Assembly (NCBI GenBank): GCA_964350445.1
Contig: CAYGKA010000010.1
Span: forward strand, 1 to 64,000
Direction of reading: 5' to 3'
DNA: 64,000 nucleotides
DNA from: Hwanghaeella sp964350445
Lineage (GTDB): Bacteria; Pseudomonadota; Alphaproteobacteria; UBA8366; Aestuariispiraceae
A program made the translations under genes and the position numbers. Positions 42,533 to 52,259 of this stretch are shown here, piece after piece. Under the pieces are notes generated by a model. That model did no database searches. It saw only the letters and a program-made list of their open reading frames with translations, and was not told where the DNA came from. Positions within the stretch are counted from its first letter, which is position 1. Each line of letters starts with the position of its first letter.

Positions 42533-45055
42533 TCAATCGTTCCGAAGCAGCGGCGCCGCCTTGCGTCCCAATGCCATCCAAGTTCCGGCCAGACCGACCG
42601 CGATTGTGATCCCGATCGACAGCAAAATTGTCGAAATCATCGCCCAGGGGATGAATATCCATTCGGCCCGCATCACCCAGGTAATGACGCCATAGGCGGC
42701 GACGGATCCCACCGCGCCTGCGATCACGGCGGTGATAAGCCCCATCAGCCCGTATTCGATCAGGAAAGCGGTCGCAATATCCCGCCGGGTCGCGCCGAGG
42801 ACCTTCAACACGACCGAATCGTACACCCGCCGCGCGTGTCCGGCGGCAATGGCCCCGGAAAGGACCAGCACGCCCGCGACGATGGCGATCGCCGCAATCG
42901 CGCGCACCGCGACCGCAAGGTTGCCGACGATCTCGTCGACACTCTCCAGCACTTCCTTCATCCGGACCGCGGAGACATTCGGGAAGCGGTCGGTGACGGC
43001 GGCTTCCAGCGCCGGTTCCTGGGATTCGTCCAAATAGGCCGTCGCCAGATAGGTCTGCGGCGCGCGTTCCAGAACACCGGGGGAAAAGACCATGACGAAA
43101 TTGATCCCCAGGCTGGTCCAGTCGATCGCTCGAAGATTCGCGATCTTCGCATCGAATTCCCGCCCCAGCAGGTTCACCGTGATGGTATCGCCGATATTCA
43201 GGCCAAAGGCGATTGCCGCCTCGTCGTCGAAGGAAACGAGAAGTTCCCCGTCATAATCCGCGGGCCACCATTCGCCGCGCGTGATCTCGCTGTTCTTGGG
43301 CGGAGTTCGCGACCAGGTAAAACCCCGATCACCGCGCAGAATCCAGGCTTCGTCCGGCGGCGCGTCGATCTCGTCCGCAGAAACGCCCTTCATGCCTGTG
43401 ATCCGGCCCCGCAACATCGGCACCTGATCCATTTGCGTGACCGTTGGAAAGCCGCTGACCAGTGTCTCGAACTCTTCGATCTGATCCGGCTGGATATCGA
43501 TGAAAAAGAAACCGGGCGCTTCGCCGCGCAGGGTATTGTTCAACTGGTTCGCCAAATTGCCTTCGATCAGCGCGACTGTCGCCATTACCGTCAAACCCAG
43601 CCCTAAAGAAACGACAACACTTGCGGTTGGCGCACCCGGCCGGTGCAGGTTTGCCAGTGCCAGGCGCAGTTTGGCGCCGCGCGGGCGCGGCAGAGCCTTG
43701 GCCAGCCGCATCACCCCCCAGGCGGCACCACGGAAAGCCAGCAAGCTGCCCACCGCGCCGATGACGAAGACAACGGCGATGACGGGGCGCTGCGCCGTCA
43801 GCACCGCTACGCCGGCAAGCAAAAGCCCCGCGCCGGCGAGCAAAAGCAGGACCCGCAGCGAGGGCCGCTGCGTCACCGGCGTCAGCAGGTTGCGGAACAG
43901 GGTCGCCGCCGGAACCGACTGCGCCCGCGCCAGCGGCAGGATCGCGAAGATCAGCGTCACCAGAACGCCGAAGACGGCGGCGATCACCAAGGGCTGCGGA
44001 TAAAACCCGATCCGCGCCGCAACCGGCAAGCGCCCTTCCAACAAGGGGCCGACCGCCATCGGCGCGAAGGTTCCAATCGCCAATCCGATCGCGATACCAA
44101 CCACCGCCAAGGACATCACCTGTATCAGATAGGTCGTGAAAATCAGCCGGCTCGGCGCGCCCAGGCACTTCAATGTCGCAATCGTGCCGGTCCGCGACTC
44201 CAGAAAAGCACGCACCGCATTGCCGACGCCGACGCCGCCCACCAGCAGCGCGGTCAAACCGACAAGGGTCAGGAACAGACTGACCTGATTGACGAAGCGT
44301 TGAATGTTCGGTGCGGCGTTCGCGACGGACTGTATCCGCCAACCGGCGTCGGGGAAGGTTGCCTTCACCCTTTCGATCCAATCGTCCGTAACGGTGCCTT
44401 CCGGCACATCAACACGGTAGTGATAGCGGATCAGGCTGCCCGGCTGGATCAGGCCCGTCGCCTCCATAGCCGTCATGGAAATCACGACGGGCGGCCCCAA
44501 TTCGAAACCCTGGCTGCCCTGGTCGGGCACCGAGACCAGTTCCGAGGTCACCTGAAGACGCGCCTCACCGATCTTGAATCTGTCACCGACCGCAAGATCC
44601 AGGCGCGTCATGAGCCGCGGCGACACCGCCGACCCGAAGACCCCGGGCTCGACCGGCGCCAATGACGCGGCGAGATCGGCCCCGCCGGCCAGATCCGCCC
44701 GGCCGTAAAGCGGATAGGCGGAATCGACGGCCTTCAGCTCGACCAGCCTGCGCGATGCACCGTCCTCACGCACCGCCATGGACCGCATCCGGACCGTTTC
44801 AGACAGGCGCGCGCTGTTTCGCTTCAGCCAATCGAACTGGTCCTCCGTCGCGCGGATATGGGTGAGGCGTAGATCGACCTCCCCGCCCAGCAGAACGCGT
44901 GCGTCCTGACGCAAGCCTTCGACGATCGCGGTGGAGACGGACCCGACCCCGGCGATGGCCGCAACCCCCATGGCCAGACAGGCAAGGAAGATGCGGAAAC
45001 CTTTCAAACCGGCGCGCATTTCCCGTCGGGCATAGGTAAGGGCGAGAGAAAGCAT
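42533..45055 (-). CDS. YbbP-type ABC transporter permease (FtsX-like domains)
   Basis: 840 aa. One N-terminal TM (KGFRIFLACLAMGVAAIAG) and a periplasmic loop precede a first FtsX unit (~255-385). A four-TM block then leads to a second FtsX unit at the C-terminus (~710-830), ending IGITIAVGLAGTWMALGRK. This MacB/LolE-like layout with an extra TM set matches YbbP. It pairs with the ATPase gene 22 bp upstream. Thought to extract or move hydrophobic envelope molecules; substrate unknown. Confidence 0.9.
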   Translation of the reverse strand: MLSLALTYARREMRAGLKGFRIFLACLAMGVAAIAGVGSVSTAIVEGLRQDARVLLGGEVDLRLTHIRATEDQFDWLKRNSARLSETVRMRSMAVREDGASRRLVELKAVDSAYPLYGRADLAGGADLAASLAPVEPGVFGSAVSPRLMTRLDLAVGDRFKIGEARLQVTSELVSVPDQGSQGFELGPPVVISMTAMEATGLIQPGSLIRYHYRVDVPEGTVTDDWIERVKATFPDAGWRIQSVANAAPNIQRFVNQVSLFLTLVGLTALLVGGVGVGNAVRAFLESRTGTIATLKCLGAPSRLIFTTYLIQVMSLAVVGIAIGLAIGTFAPMAVGPLLEGRLPVAARIGFYPQPLVIAAVFGVLVTLIFAILPLARAQSVPAATLFRNLLTPVTQRPSLRVLLLLAGAGLLLAGVAVLTAQRPVIAVVFVIGAVGSLLAFRGAAWGVMRLAKALPRPRGAKLRLALANLHRPGAPTASVVVSLGLGLTVMATVALIEGNLANQLNNTLRGEAPGFFFIDIQPDQIEEFETLVSGFPTVTQMDQVPMLRGRITGMKGVSADEIDAPPDEAWILRGDRGFTWSRTPPKNSEITRGEWWPADYDGELLVSFDDEAAIAFGLNIGDTITVNLLGREFDAKIANLRAIDWTSLGINFVMVFSPGVLERAPQTYLATAYLDESQEPALEAAVTDRFPNVSAVRMKEVLESVDEIVGNLAVAVRAIAAIAIVAGVLVLSGAIAAGHARRVYDSVVLKVLGATRRDIATAFLIEYGLMGLITAVIAGAVGSVAAYGVITWVMRAEWIFIPWAMISTILLSIGITIAVGLAGTWMALGRKAAPLLRND

Positions 45056-45077
45056 GTTTGGATTCCTCTCCTGTCGG

Positions 45078-45836
45078 TTATTCGGCGGCCTGGCGCGCGT
45101 CTCCGCCGGAAAGCGAGTCTTCCTCGATCAACCCATCCGCAAGCCGGACAACACGGCGGCACCGTTTGGCCAGCGCCGGGTCATGGGTGATCAGCATCAG
45201 GGTCACGTCCTTGTGGTCGGACATTTCGAACATTAAGTCGATGACCTGCTGGCCGGTGCCCGCATCCAGGTTGCCGGTCGGCTCATCCGCCAGGATCAAC
45301 CTGGGTTCGGCGGCGAAGGCGCGGGCAAGCGCGACGCGTTGCTGCTCCCCGCCCGAAAGCTGACCCGGATAGTGGGTCAGCCGATGGTCCAGGCCGACCC
45401 GTTCCAACAGCGCGCGGGCCCGGTCGAACGCATCGCTCCGGCCCGCCAATTCAAGGGGAATAGCCACATTCTCCACTGCATTCATGGTCGGCACGAGGTG
45501 GAAACTTTGAAAGACGATGCCAAGATTGTCGCGCCGGAACAGCGCCAGTTGGTCTTCGCTGAGCTTGGTAAAGTCCTTGCCCCCGATCATCACCTGCCCG
45601 CCGGTTGCCCGTTCCAGACCGGCGATGACCATCAACATGGAGGTTTTCCCGGAACCGGACGGCCCGACGATGCTGACCGTCTCACCGGCTGCGACGGTCA
45701 GGTCTATTCCGCGCAAGATGTTGACCTCGCCGGCCGCCGACCCAAGTGTAAGGCTCAGATCCTTGAGCGCGATGATCGCGTCGCGGGGCTGTGCCGAGAT
45801 CGGGTCGTCGGTTTCGGTTCGGGGCATGGCAAACAT
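45078..45836 (-). CDS. YbbA-type ABC transporter ATP-binding protein
   Basis: 252 aa from the ATG at 45836 (MPR at 45827 is alternative). Walker A GPSGSGKTSMLMVIAGLE (~56-73), Q-loop IVFQSFHLVPTMNAVENVA, signature LSGGEQQRVALARAFA, Walker B LILADEPTGNLD. LolD/MacB-type ATPase. Divergent from the TesA-like gene 73 bp away, exactly the tesA-ybbA-ybbP arrangement of E. coli. Confidence 0.92.
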   Translation of the reverse strand: MFAMPRTETDDPISAQPRDAIIALKDLSLTLGSAAGEVNILRGIDLTVAAGETVSIVGPSGSGKTSMLMVIAGLERATGGQVMIGGKDFTKLSEDQLALFRRDNLGIVFQSFHLVPTMNAVENVAIPLELAGRSDAFDRARALLERVGLDHRLTHYPGQLSGGEQQRVALARAFAAEPRLILADEPTGNLDAGTGQQVIDLMFEMSDHKDVTLMLITHDPALAKRCRRVVRLADGLIEEDSLSGGDARQAAE

Positions 45837-45909
45837 CCGGAGTGTTGTAGTGAAATTTACGCCATCAACCGGTCTTCGGACCACTCTTCGGGTCCTGCGG
45901 CACCGCAGC

Positions 45910-46578
45910 ATGGATCACAGTCGATATGGCCGCACGCGCCGCCAGTTCAACCGGTTGGCCGCTGTTTTCGTGTTTATGGCCAGTCTTTTATCCGCCGCCC
46001 AACTCGCCGCGGCCCGCGACGAGCCGGTTATCCTGGCCTTTGGCGACAGCTTGACCGCCGGATATGGCTTGTCGCAAGCGGACAGTTTCCCCGCCCAGCT
46101 TTCCCGCGCGCTTGCCGCCGCTGGTCATCCGGCGACGGTCATAAATGCCGGGGTTTCGGGCGATACCAGCGCCGGTGGTGCAAACCGGATCGATTGGGCC
46201 CTCGCCGACGAACCGGACCTTGTGATCCTGGAACTCGGCGCGAATGACGGGTTGCGCGGTTTCGAGCCTTCTCAAACGCGGAAGAACCTGGATGTGATCC
46301 TCCAGAAATCCCTCGCTTCCGGCGCAAATGTCCTGTTCACCGGCATGCTGGCGCCGCGCAACCTGGGCACGGAATATGGGGAGGAATTCGATGCCGTCTT
46401 TCCAGATTTGGCGGAAAAATACCCGGATGCCGTCTTCTACCCTTTCTTCCTGGAAGGGGTGGCCGCCGATCCGGGCCTGAACCAGGACGACGGCATTCAC
46501 CCGAATGCCGACGGGGTCGCGGTCATCGTCGATCGTATCCTTCCGGCAGTTCTAAAGGCCCTGAACCAAAGCTCCTAG
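45910..46578 (+). CDS. SGNH lysophospholipase/arylesterase, TesA-like
   Basis: 222 aa secreted esterase. Signal peptide ~1-36 (RLAAVFVFMASLLSAAQLAA). SGNH blocks: ILAFGDSLTAGYGLSQ (Ser), NAGVSGDTSAGG (Gly), LELGANDGLRG (Asn) and DDGIHPNADG (Asp/His). Periplasmic lysophospholipase L1 / acyl-CoA thioesterase I homolog. ATG 45910 chosen as it gives a proper signal peptide. The partner YbbA/YbbP genes diverge from it. Confidence 0.92.
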   Translation: MDHSRYGRTRRQFNRLAAVFVFMASLLSAAQLAAARDEPVILAFGDSLTAGYGLSQADSFPAQLSRALAAAGHPATVINAGVSGDTSAGGANRIDWALADEPDLVILELGANDGLRGFEPSQTRKNLDVILQKSLASGANVLFTGMLAPRNLGTEYGEEFDAVFPDLAEKYPDAVFYPFFLEGVAADPGLNQDDGIHPNADGVAVIVDRILPAVLKALNQSS

Positions 46579-46656
46579 TGTTGGGGCGATCCGGCGACTA
46601 TAAAACCCGACCCGACAAGCCTGGAAACATAGAACGCGGGGGCTACCTTACCTGCC

Positions 46657-47811
46657 ATGACCGATGATGCCCCGCAAACCTTCCCCGGGACCTTTCGCTA
46701 CGGCGTGGCGAAACGCGACGATTGGCGCAACGCCCTTGCCGATATCCTCGTGCAACTGGGCCCTGTCGATGCGCAGCATCGGTTGGGCGTCATCTATCTG
46801 ACCGAACATTTTCAAAAGGACCTCGCCGAGATCGAGGTTTTTTTGCGTCAAACCACCGGCGTTCCGCACTGGGTCGGTGCGGTGGGCTACGGAATTTGCG
46901 CGGGCCGCACCGAAATTTTCGGGGAACCCGCCGCCGCCGTCCTCTTGATGCCCATCCCCGAGGAAGCCTTTCGCGTGTTCAGCGTCAAGAACGGATGCGG
47001 TGATTGCATTCAGGACGTTATCGACGCCAACACGGATTGGATCGACGCCGCCATGTTGCCGCTGATCCTGACTCATGGCGACCCGACCATGGGCGATCTG
47101 CCCAACCACCTGAAATGTCTTGCCGGGCGAAGCGGCGGCTATCTGTTCGGCGGTCTTAACGCCAGTCCGGGCACATGCGCCCAAATCGCCGACGGCGTCA
47201 CCGGGAAATTGAGCGGCGTGATGCTGAACCCCAGCCACGTGGCCATGCAGACGGGCCTGAGTCAGGGCTGTTGCCCCATCGGCGAATGCCACCAGGTTAC
47301 CGCGGCGGAAGGCCACGTTATTTTTTCCCTGGACGGCGAACCTGCCTTGGAAGTCCTGAAAAGGGATATCGGGCCGGACCTTGCAAGCGACCTGCAGCAG
47401 ATTTCAGGTCACATCTTCACCGCATTGCCGGTTCGGGGCTCCGATACCGGTGACTATCTGGTCCGAAACCTGATCGGTATCGACCTGAACCACGAAATTA
47501 TCGCCATCGGCGAGTCGGTTGCCACCGGCGATGATCTGATGTTCTGCAAGCGCGATCCGCAAACCGCCGTCGAGGATATGGAGCGGATGCTGATGGACCT
47601 GAAAAGGCGGGCCGGCGGCAAGGCGATCCGCGGCGGCATCTATATCTCCTGCGCCGCCCGCGGCCCCAATCAATTTTCCCGCAGCAATACCGAGATGGAT
47701 TTGATTGAACGCCACCTGGGATCGTTCCCCGTCATCGGCTTTTTCGCCAATGGCGAAATCAACAGCGACAGGCTGTACGGATACACCGGGGTTCTGGCTA
47801 TCTTCCTGTAA
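46657..47811 (+). CDS. FIST-domain sensory protein
   Basis: 384 aa with FIST_N (~20-205; WVGAVGYGICAG, VMLNPSHVAMQTG) and FIST_C (~215-360; FTALPVRGSDTGDYLVRNL, GGIYISCAARGPNQF, GSFPVIGFFANGEI). FIST domains bind small ligands, probably amino acids, usually alongside chemotaxis or two-component modules; no such partner is adjacent. The end GYTGVLAIFL is characteristic. Confidence 0.9.
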   Translation: MTDDAPQTFPGTFRYGVAKRDDWRNALADILVQLGPVDAQHRLGVIYLTEHFQKDLAEIEVFLRQTTGVPHWVGAVGYGICAGRTEIFGEPAAAVLLMPIPEEAFRVFSVKNGCGDCIQDVIDANTDWIDAAMLPLILTHGDPTMGDLPNHLKCLAGRSGGYLFGGLNASPGTCAQIADGVTGKLSGVMLNPSHVAMQTGLSQGCCPIGECHQVTAAEGHVIFSLDGEPALEVLKRDIGPDLASDLQQISGHIFTALPVRGSDTGDYLVRNLIGIDLNHEIIAIGESVATGDDLMFCKRDPQTAVEDMERMLMDLKRRAGGKAIRGGIYISCAARGPNQFSRSNTEMDLIERHLGSFPVIGFFANGEINSDRLYGYTGVLAIFL

Positions 47812-47836
47812 GGTTCCGCGTCGGAAGCCCGCGGGG

Positions 47837-48724
47837 CTAGATGCCGAAACGGTGTAGTTTCTTCTTCAAGGTCCCAAGGCGCCTGCGGACATAGTTGCCC
47901 CAGGTCTGCCCATATCGCGCCTGCAAAGAGCCGCGGTCGACCTTGTCGAAGCCGTAACCCATGGCCTCGGCCAGGGCGACGACCTGCGGATGTTTGAGGA
48001 TGAGATCCCAATCCGGAACCGTGTCGGCATAGCGCTGATAGTAATCCACCTTCCGTCCGGCGGCATCCTCGCCGGAAACACGTTTCGGCAGGTTCAGGAA
48101 CGCATGCAGGGCGGTGAACGCCTCTTCGTCCCCGGCGAACAAATCCTCGGATCGCAGTTGCAGGAAATTCTCCTCGCCGACCAAATCGCGAAGGTCCGGG
48201 GCCGAGGCATGCAACTCATACCATTGCAGCAGACACCTTTCATAAGGCGTCCATGACCGCCAATCATTCTTGTTCGGTTTCCAACGACATCCGGGCGCCA
48301 TCGGGTCGAGCTGCCTGCTCAAGGCATCGTCGTTTTCAGCAACGGGTGTCGCATGCATGCCCTGCGCCGCTAGGGACATGGCGTTGTGCACCGGATTGCG
48401 GGTCAATTGCAGGACGCGCACGCGGCCGGGAAATCTGTCTTCCGCATAGGTGACGAGCCTGCTCGACGGCCAACCCGTCTCAATATAGGGGCCTTTTCTC
48501 AGCGCTCTTTCGATGAAGTCGAAGTGATGCCGAACCGGCGTCACCTCCTCCACGCGACCGCGATCATAGGGAAGATTGTGGATATCCCTGGCGCGGAAAC
48601 CCGGCAGGGACGGCTCGTGATCTGCGGTAATGATGTCACTGTAACTGCGTTGGAGATAATCGGTGAGCCATTGAGTTCCCGAGCGCCCCGCAGACAAGAC
48701 GAAGTATGCATAGTTCTCAAGCAT
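47837..48724 (-). CDS. Sulfotransferase-family protein
   Basis: 295 aa. N-terminal PAPS 5'-phosphosulfate loop YFVLSAGRSGTQWLTDYLQ (~7-25) and 3'-phosphate motif LQLTRNPVHNAMSLAAQG (~101-118) mark a PAPS-dependent sulfotransferase fold. C-terminus basic. The acceptor may be a surface glycan; no glycan cluster lies beside it. Confidence 0.8.
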   Translation of the reverse strand: MLENYAYFVLSAGRSGTQWLTDYLQRSYSDIITADHEPSLPGFRARDIHNLPYDRGRVEEVTPVRHHFDFIERALRKGPYIETGWPSSRLVTYAEDRFPGRVRVLQLTRNPVHNAMSLAAQGMHATPVAENDDALSRQLDPMAPGCRWKPNKNDWRSWTPYERCLLQWYELHASAPDLRDLVGEENFLQLRSEDLFAGDEEAFTALHAFLNLPKRVSGEDAAGRKVDYYQRYADTVPDWDLILKHPQVVALAEAMGYGFDKVDRGSLQARYGQTWGNYVRRRLGTLKKKLHRFGI

Positions 48725-48968
48725 CGTCTTTGCTCAAGGTCTTTCCGCCGATAGGCCACCGTGAGACCGAGCGGCCTGTACCAGCAAATGTGTTGGCCAA
48801 GTCTGGACCGCTGGTCGGTTATCCACCGTCCGTCATACCTTATTCTCAAGCACTGCAACAAGGGGTAGCGGTTTTTCACCGCCGCAATGGTTTGCGGAAC
48901 GGCCGCGTATGGTTATCATTCACCTCCTTCCGTACTACCCAATTCCATCACAAGACAGGAACGACCCC

Positions 48969-50027
48969 ATGGAGATGCGCGCCCTCGGCACGACAGGCCT
49001 ATCCGTCAGCAAGATCTGCCTCGGCACCATGACATGGGGCAAGCAGAACACCGAAGCGGAAGGCCATGCGCAAATGGACTATGCGCTGGAGCACGGCGTA
49101 AATTTCTGGGACACGGCGGAAATGTACTCCACGCCGGTGACCGAGGAAACTTTCGGCAGGACCGAGGAGATCATGGGCTCCTGGTTCGCGAAAACCGGCA
49201 AACGCGACCAGGTGATTCTCGCCACCAAGATCATCGGGCGTACGAGCCGATTCCCCTGGGTGCGGCCCCATCTGCACAAGGACGAGGCCCGCCTGGACCG
49301 AAAGTCCATCCTGGAGGCCTGCGACACCAGCCTGAAGCGCCTGCAAACGGATTACATCGACCTGTATCAACTGCATTGGCCCGAACGGAAGACCAATACG
49401 TTCGGAAACCTGAACTACGAGCACGACCCGGAAGACGACCCGATCCCGTTGGAGGAAAGCCTGTCCGCGCTCGCCGAACTGGTGAAGGCGGGCAAGGTCA
49501 GACATATCGGCGTTTCCAATGAAACGCCTTGGGGCGTGATGGAGATGCTGAAACTTCACGAGACGAAAGGCCTGCCGCGAGTCCAATCGGTGCAGAACGT
49601 CTACAATCTTTTGCTGCGCAACTACGAGGTCGGCATGGCAGAAGTCTCCATCCGCGCCAAATGCGGCCTGCTCGCCTATTCGCCGCTCGCCATGGGCGCG
49701 TTGAGCGGCAAGTACCTGGACGGCGCCCGGCCGGACGGACGGCGCTTGACGCTTTTCCCCGATTATTTCCCACGCTACCTGAAACCGCGCGCGCTGGAAG
49801 AGACGGCAAAATACGTTGCCGTCGCGAAGAAACATGAGTTGGATCCGGCGGAAATGGCGTTGGCCTTCGTCAACGACCGGCCGTTCCTGACATCCAATAT
49901 CATTGGCGCCACATCGGTAGAACAGTTGGCTTCCTGCATCCGCTCGGCGGCGTTGACGCTATCCGAAGAAGTCCTGGCGGAGATCGAGGCGCTTCACCGG
50001 GCCACGCCGGTTCCGACCTCGGAATAA
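48969..50027 (+). CDS. Tas-like aldo/keto reductase
   Basis: 352 aa NADP(H)-dependent AKR barrel. MRALGTTGLSVSKICLGTMTWG, the catalytic region WDTAEMYSTPVTEETFGRTE (Asp, Tyr), Lys in ILATKIIGR, and DLYQLHWPERKTNTFG are typical of Tas. The C-terminal NADP-binding segment reads SNIIGATSVEQL. ATG 48969 chosen on homology. Stands alone; physiological substrate unknown. Confidence 0.92.
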   Translation: MEMRALGTTGLSVSKICLGTMTWGKQNTEAEGHAQMDYALEHGVNFWDTAEMYSTPVTEETFGRTEEIMGSWFAKTGKRDQVILATKIIGRTSRFPWVRPHLHKDEARLDRKSILEACDTSLKRLQTDYIDLYQLHWPERKTNTFGNLNYEHDPEDDPIPLEESLSALAELVKAGKVRHIGVSNETPWGVMEMLKLHETKGLPRVQSVQNVYNLLLRNYEVGMAEVSIRAKCGLLAYSPLAMGALSGKYLDGARPDGRRLTLFPDYFPRYLKPRALEETAKYVAVAKKHELDPAEMALAFVNDRPFLTSNIIGATSVEQLASCIRSAALTLSEEVLAEIEALHRATPVPTSE

Positions 50028-50166
50028 GATACCGCGACGAGGGCTGCCATTCCGTTACCATTTTTTCGGTGGCGGGCAGGGGGATTTGCGGCGGCATTTT
50101 TTTGCTATGCGGGGAAATGAATCGGGGTAGGCTTATTGTCATATTCCCATGACGCGGGAGGATGAC

Positions 50167-50715
50167 ATGATCCGCCTGTTCGTTGCGTTACCTTTGCCCC
50201 TTTCCGTTCGGGACACGCTGTCGCAACTCGGCAATGGTGTTCCCGGGGCCCGATGGCTTCCACCCGAAAATTACCACCTCACCCTGCGGTTTGTCGGCAA
50301 TGTCGATGAGCATGTCGCCGATGACGTCCACGACGCCCTGCTTCGGATTCAAGCGGCTGCGTTCGAGGTGAAACTGAAGGGCATCAGTTGGTTCGGCACG
50401 AAGAAGAAGGCAAGCGCCATCGTCGCCTGCGCCGAGAAATCCGACGGATTGCTCCATCTTCAACGCAAGATCGAATCAGCCTGCGTCCGCGTCGGGCTGG
50501 AACCGGAAGAACGCAAATTCATGCCGCATGTGACGCTGGCGCGGTTGAAAGGCGCCTATGTCGAGTCGGTGGAACGTTATTGCGCCGAGCGGTCGTGGTT
50601 GAATATCCCCGCTTTCCCGGCGGACGAATTCGTTCTGTATTCCAGCTTCCTTTCCCAATCGGGAGCAATATACACACCGGAGGCAGACTACCCTTTACGG
50701 GAACTGGTCTGGTAG
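50167..50715 (+). CDS. thpR: RNA 2',3'-cyclic phosphodiesterase
   Basis: 182-aa 2H phosphoesterase (LigT/ThpR). The two HxT motifs are NYHLTLRFVGN (~37) and MPHVTLARLKG (~120). ATG 50167 follows GGGAGGATGAC; the earlier ATG 50149 lacks a ribosome-binding site. Acts on 2',3'-cyclic phosphate RNA ends. Confidence 0.92.
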   Translation: MIRLFVALPLPLSVRDTLSQLGNGVPGARWLPPENYHLTLRFVGNVDEHVADDVHDALLRIQAAAFEVKLKGISWFGTKKKASAIVACAEKSDGLLHLQRKIESACVRVGLEPEERKFMPHVTLARLKGAYVESVERYCAERSWLNIPAFPADEFVLYSSFLSQSGAIYTPEADYPLRELVW

Positions 50716-50769
50716 ACGGCGGCGCTTGACCGGAAGCTAGGCCAAATCGGCCCCGATATCGGCGCCTCG

Positions 50770-51627
50770 CTAGGAGATGAACCGTCGGACAATGCGGGCG
50801 ACTGAGCTTGCATATCCCCCGCCGAACAGGGCGGCATGCACCAATAGCGGATACAAATTGTAAAGATCGCGGCGGGCATCCAGAAAGCCGGCATAGTCGA
50901 AGGGCCGGATTTCCCGATAGGCGTCGAAGAAACTTTCCCCGAACGTGCCGAACAGCGTCGAGAAGGCGAGGTCCATCTCGGCATCGCCGTGATAGATGGC
51001 CGGATCGATGAACCCGGTGATCGACCCACCGGAAGCGAGCACGTTGCCGGTCCACAGATCTCCGTGCAGAAGGGACGGATGGGCCGGCTCGCCGATCAGA
51101 GTGTCCAGCCGGGCGGCCAACCTCTCGACCTCTCCAAACGTCTGCTTGCTCAAACCGCCCCGCTCCATGGCCACGCGCCCCATGGCCAGCAATCGGTGAT
51201 CGCGGAAAAAAGGAACCCATTGCTCGGAAACGGTATTAACTTGAACCAACGGTCCGATCCGCGTGTCTTCGTGGAACCCGTATCCGTTGCGCGGCCGCCT
51301 ATGCAGCGCGGCGACATGGCCGGCCGCCTCCTTTTGCGCCTCGGCGTTCAGGATACCGTCATTCGGCACAAGCGCCATGACAAGCAGGTCTTCCGCAATC
51401 AGGTACAGATTGGGCACCGGCAAGCCGCCGTCCTCGCCAAGAGTGCGAAGCGACCGTCCTTCAATGTCCAGACGGTCGCTTTCTTGCCCCGCTTTCACGA
51501 CGATCGCACGGCCATCGGCGAGGTCGGCCCGCGTCACTTCGGCAAGACATCCTCCCGCAAGGGAAGAGTGACCGATGATCGTGGCGCCCGCGGCCTTTTC
51601 ACATCGGATTTTCTGATCCGGCGTCAC
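50770..51627 (-). CDS. Fructosamine kinase family protein
   Basis: 285 aa aminoglycoside-phosphotransferase-like fold. Catalytic loop LLHGDLWTGNVL (~190) and the metal-binding Asp in ITGFIDPAIYHGDAEMDL (~205-222) are present; N-lobe IGHSSLAGGCLAEV. Probably a protein-deglycating fructosamine/ribulosamine 3-kinase. Its ATG overlaps the stop of the LMW phosphatase gene by 4 bp; this kinase-phosphatase coupling fits ribulosamine repair. Confidence 0.88.
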   Translation of the reverse strand: MTPDQKIRCEKAAGATIIGHSSLAGGCLAEVTRADLADGRAIVVKAGQESDRLDIEGRSLRTLGEDGGLPVPNLYLIAEDLLVMALVPNDGILNAEAQKEAAGHVAALHRRPRNGYGFHEDTRIGPLVQVNTVSEQWVPFFRDHRLLAMGRVAMERGGLSKQTFGEVERLAARLDTLIGEPAHPSLLHGDLWTGNVLASGGSITGFIDPAIYHGDAEMDLAFSTLFGTFGESFFDAYREIRPFDYAGFLDARRDLYNLYPLLVHAALFGGGYASSVARIVRRFIS

Positions 51628-52094
51628 CGCACCGCGGATTTGACCTTTTCGAGCCAGGCCTCGCAGGCGGGCTCGATCAGGCTGAAGGCGAGTTCGTAGT
51701 CGCCGATATCGCCGTAATAGGGGTCCGGCACATCGGTACGGTCATCCAGATCGACAAGTTCCAGGAACATCCGAATCTTGTCCTGCGCACCTTGCGGCGC
51801 TGCGGCCATCAAATGCCCGTGGTGACCCTTGTCCATGGCCAACAGCAGGTCGAATTCGGTGTAGTCCGACATCGTCAACTGACGCGCCCGCACCCCGGAA
51901 TAATCGATTCCGTACTTCTGCATCGTCGCCTGGGCCCTGGGATCCGGTTGCTCCCCGGCGTGCCAGCCTTCCGTGCCCGCGGAATCGGTTGAGATCACGT
52001 CACTCAATCCCGCCTCGGCGACTTTATGACGAAAAACGGCCTCCGCCGTTGGTGAGCGGCAGATATTCCCGGTGCAAACGAACAGTACCCGCAT
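51624..52094 (-). CDS. Low-molecular-weight protein-tyrosine phosphatase
   Basis: 156 aa. P-loop VCTGNICRSPTAEAVF (~6-21; CX5R) and general-acid DPYYGD (~127) are both present. ATG 52094 is set by homology; a frame extension upstream is not conserved. Cotranscribed with the fructosamine kinase (ATGA overlap). Homologs in this context may dephosphorylate ribulose-5-phosphate-type adducts. Confidence 0.92.
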   Translation of the reverse strand: MRVLFVCTGNICRSPTAEAVFRHKVAEAGLSDVISTDSAGTEGWHAGEQPDPRAQATMQKYGIDYSGVRARQLTMSDYTEFDLLLAMDKGHHGHLMAAAPQGAQDKIRMFLELVDLDDRTDVPDPYYGDIGDYELAFSLIEPACEAWLEKVKSAVR

Positions 52095-52173
52095 CGCATT
52101 CCCCTCCCTTCGCCGGGACGGATGCGTCCCGATTTCCATAGACTGGTACGGCGCGGTGCGGCCTTTGCCAAGC

Positions 52174-52190
52174 CGTTACCAATCGTTACC
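52174..52190. promoter_or_regulatory. Paired CGTTAC motif upstream of sirtuin gene
   Basis: CGTTACC at 52174 and again at 52184: two direct copies exactly 10 bp apart, 70 bp before the ATG. The same spacing recurs at 53035/53045. Confidence 0.4.
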
Positions 52191-52259
52191 ATGCCCGCAA
52201 AAGGGTCCCCGCCCCCTTGATTCCGGATTAGCATTTTGGGGCCTGTTGGAGGAAACGCA

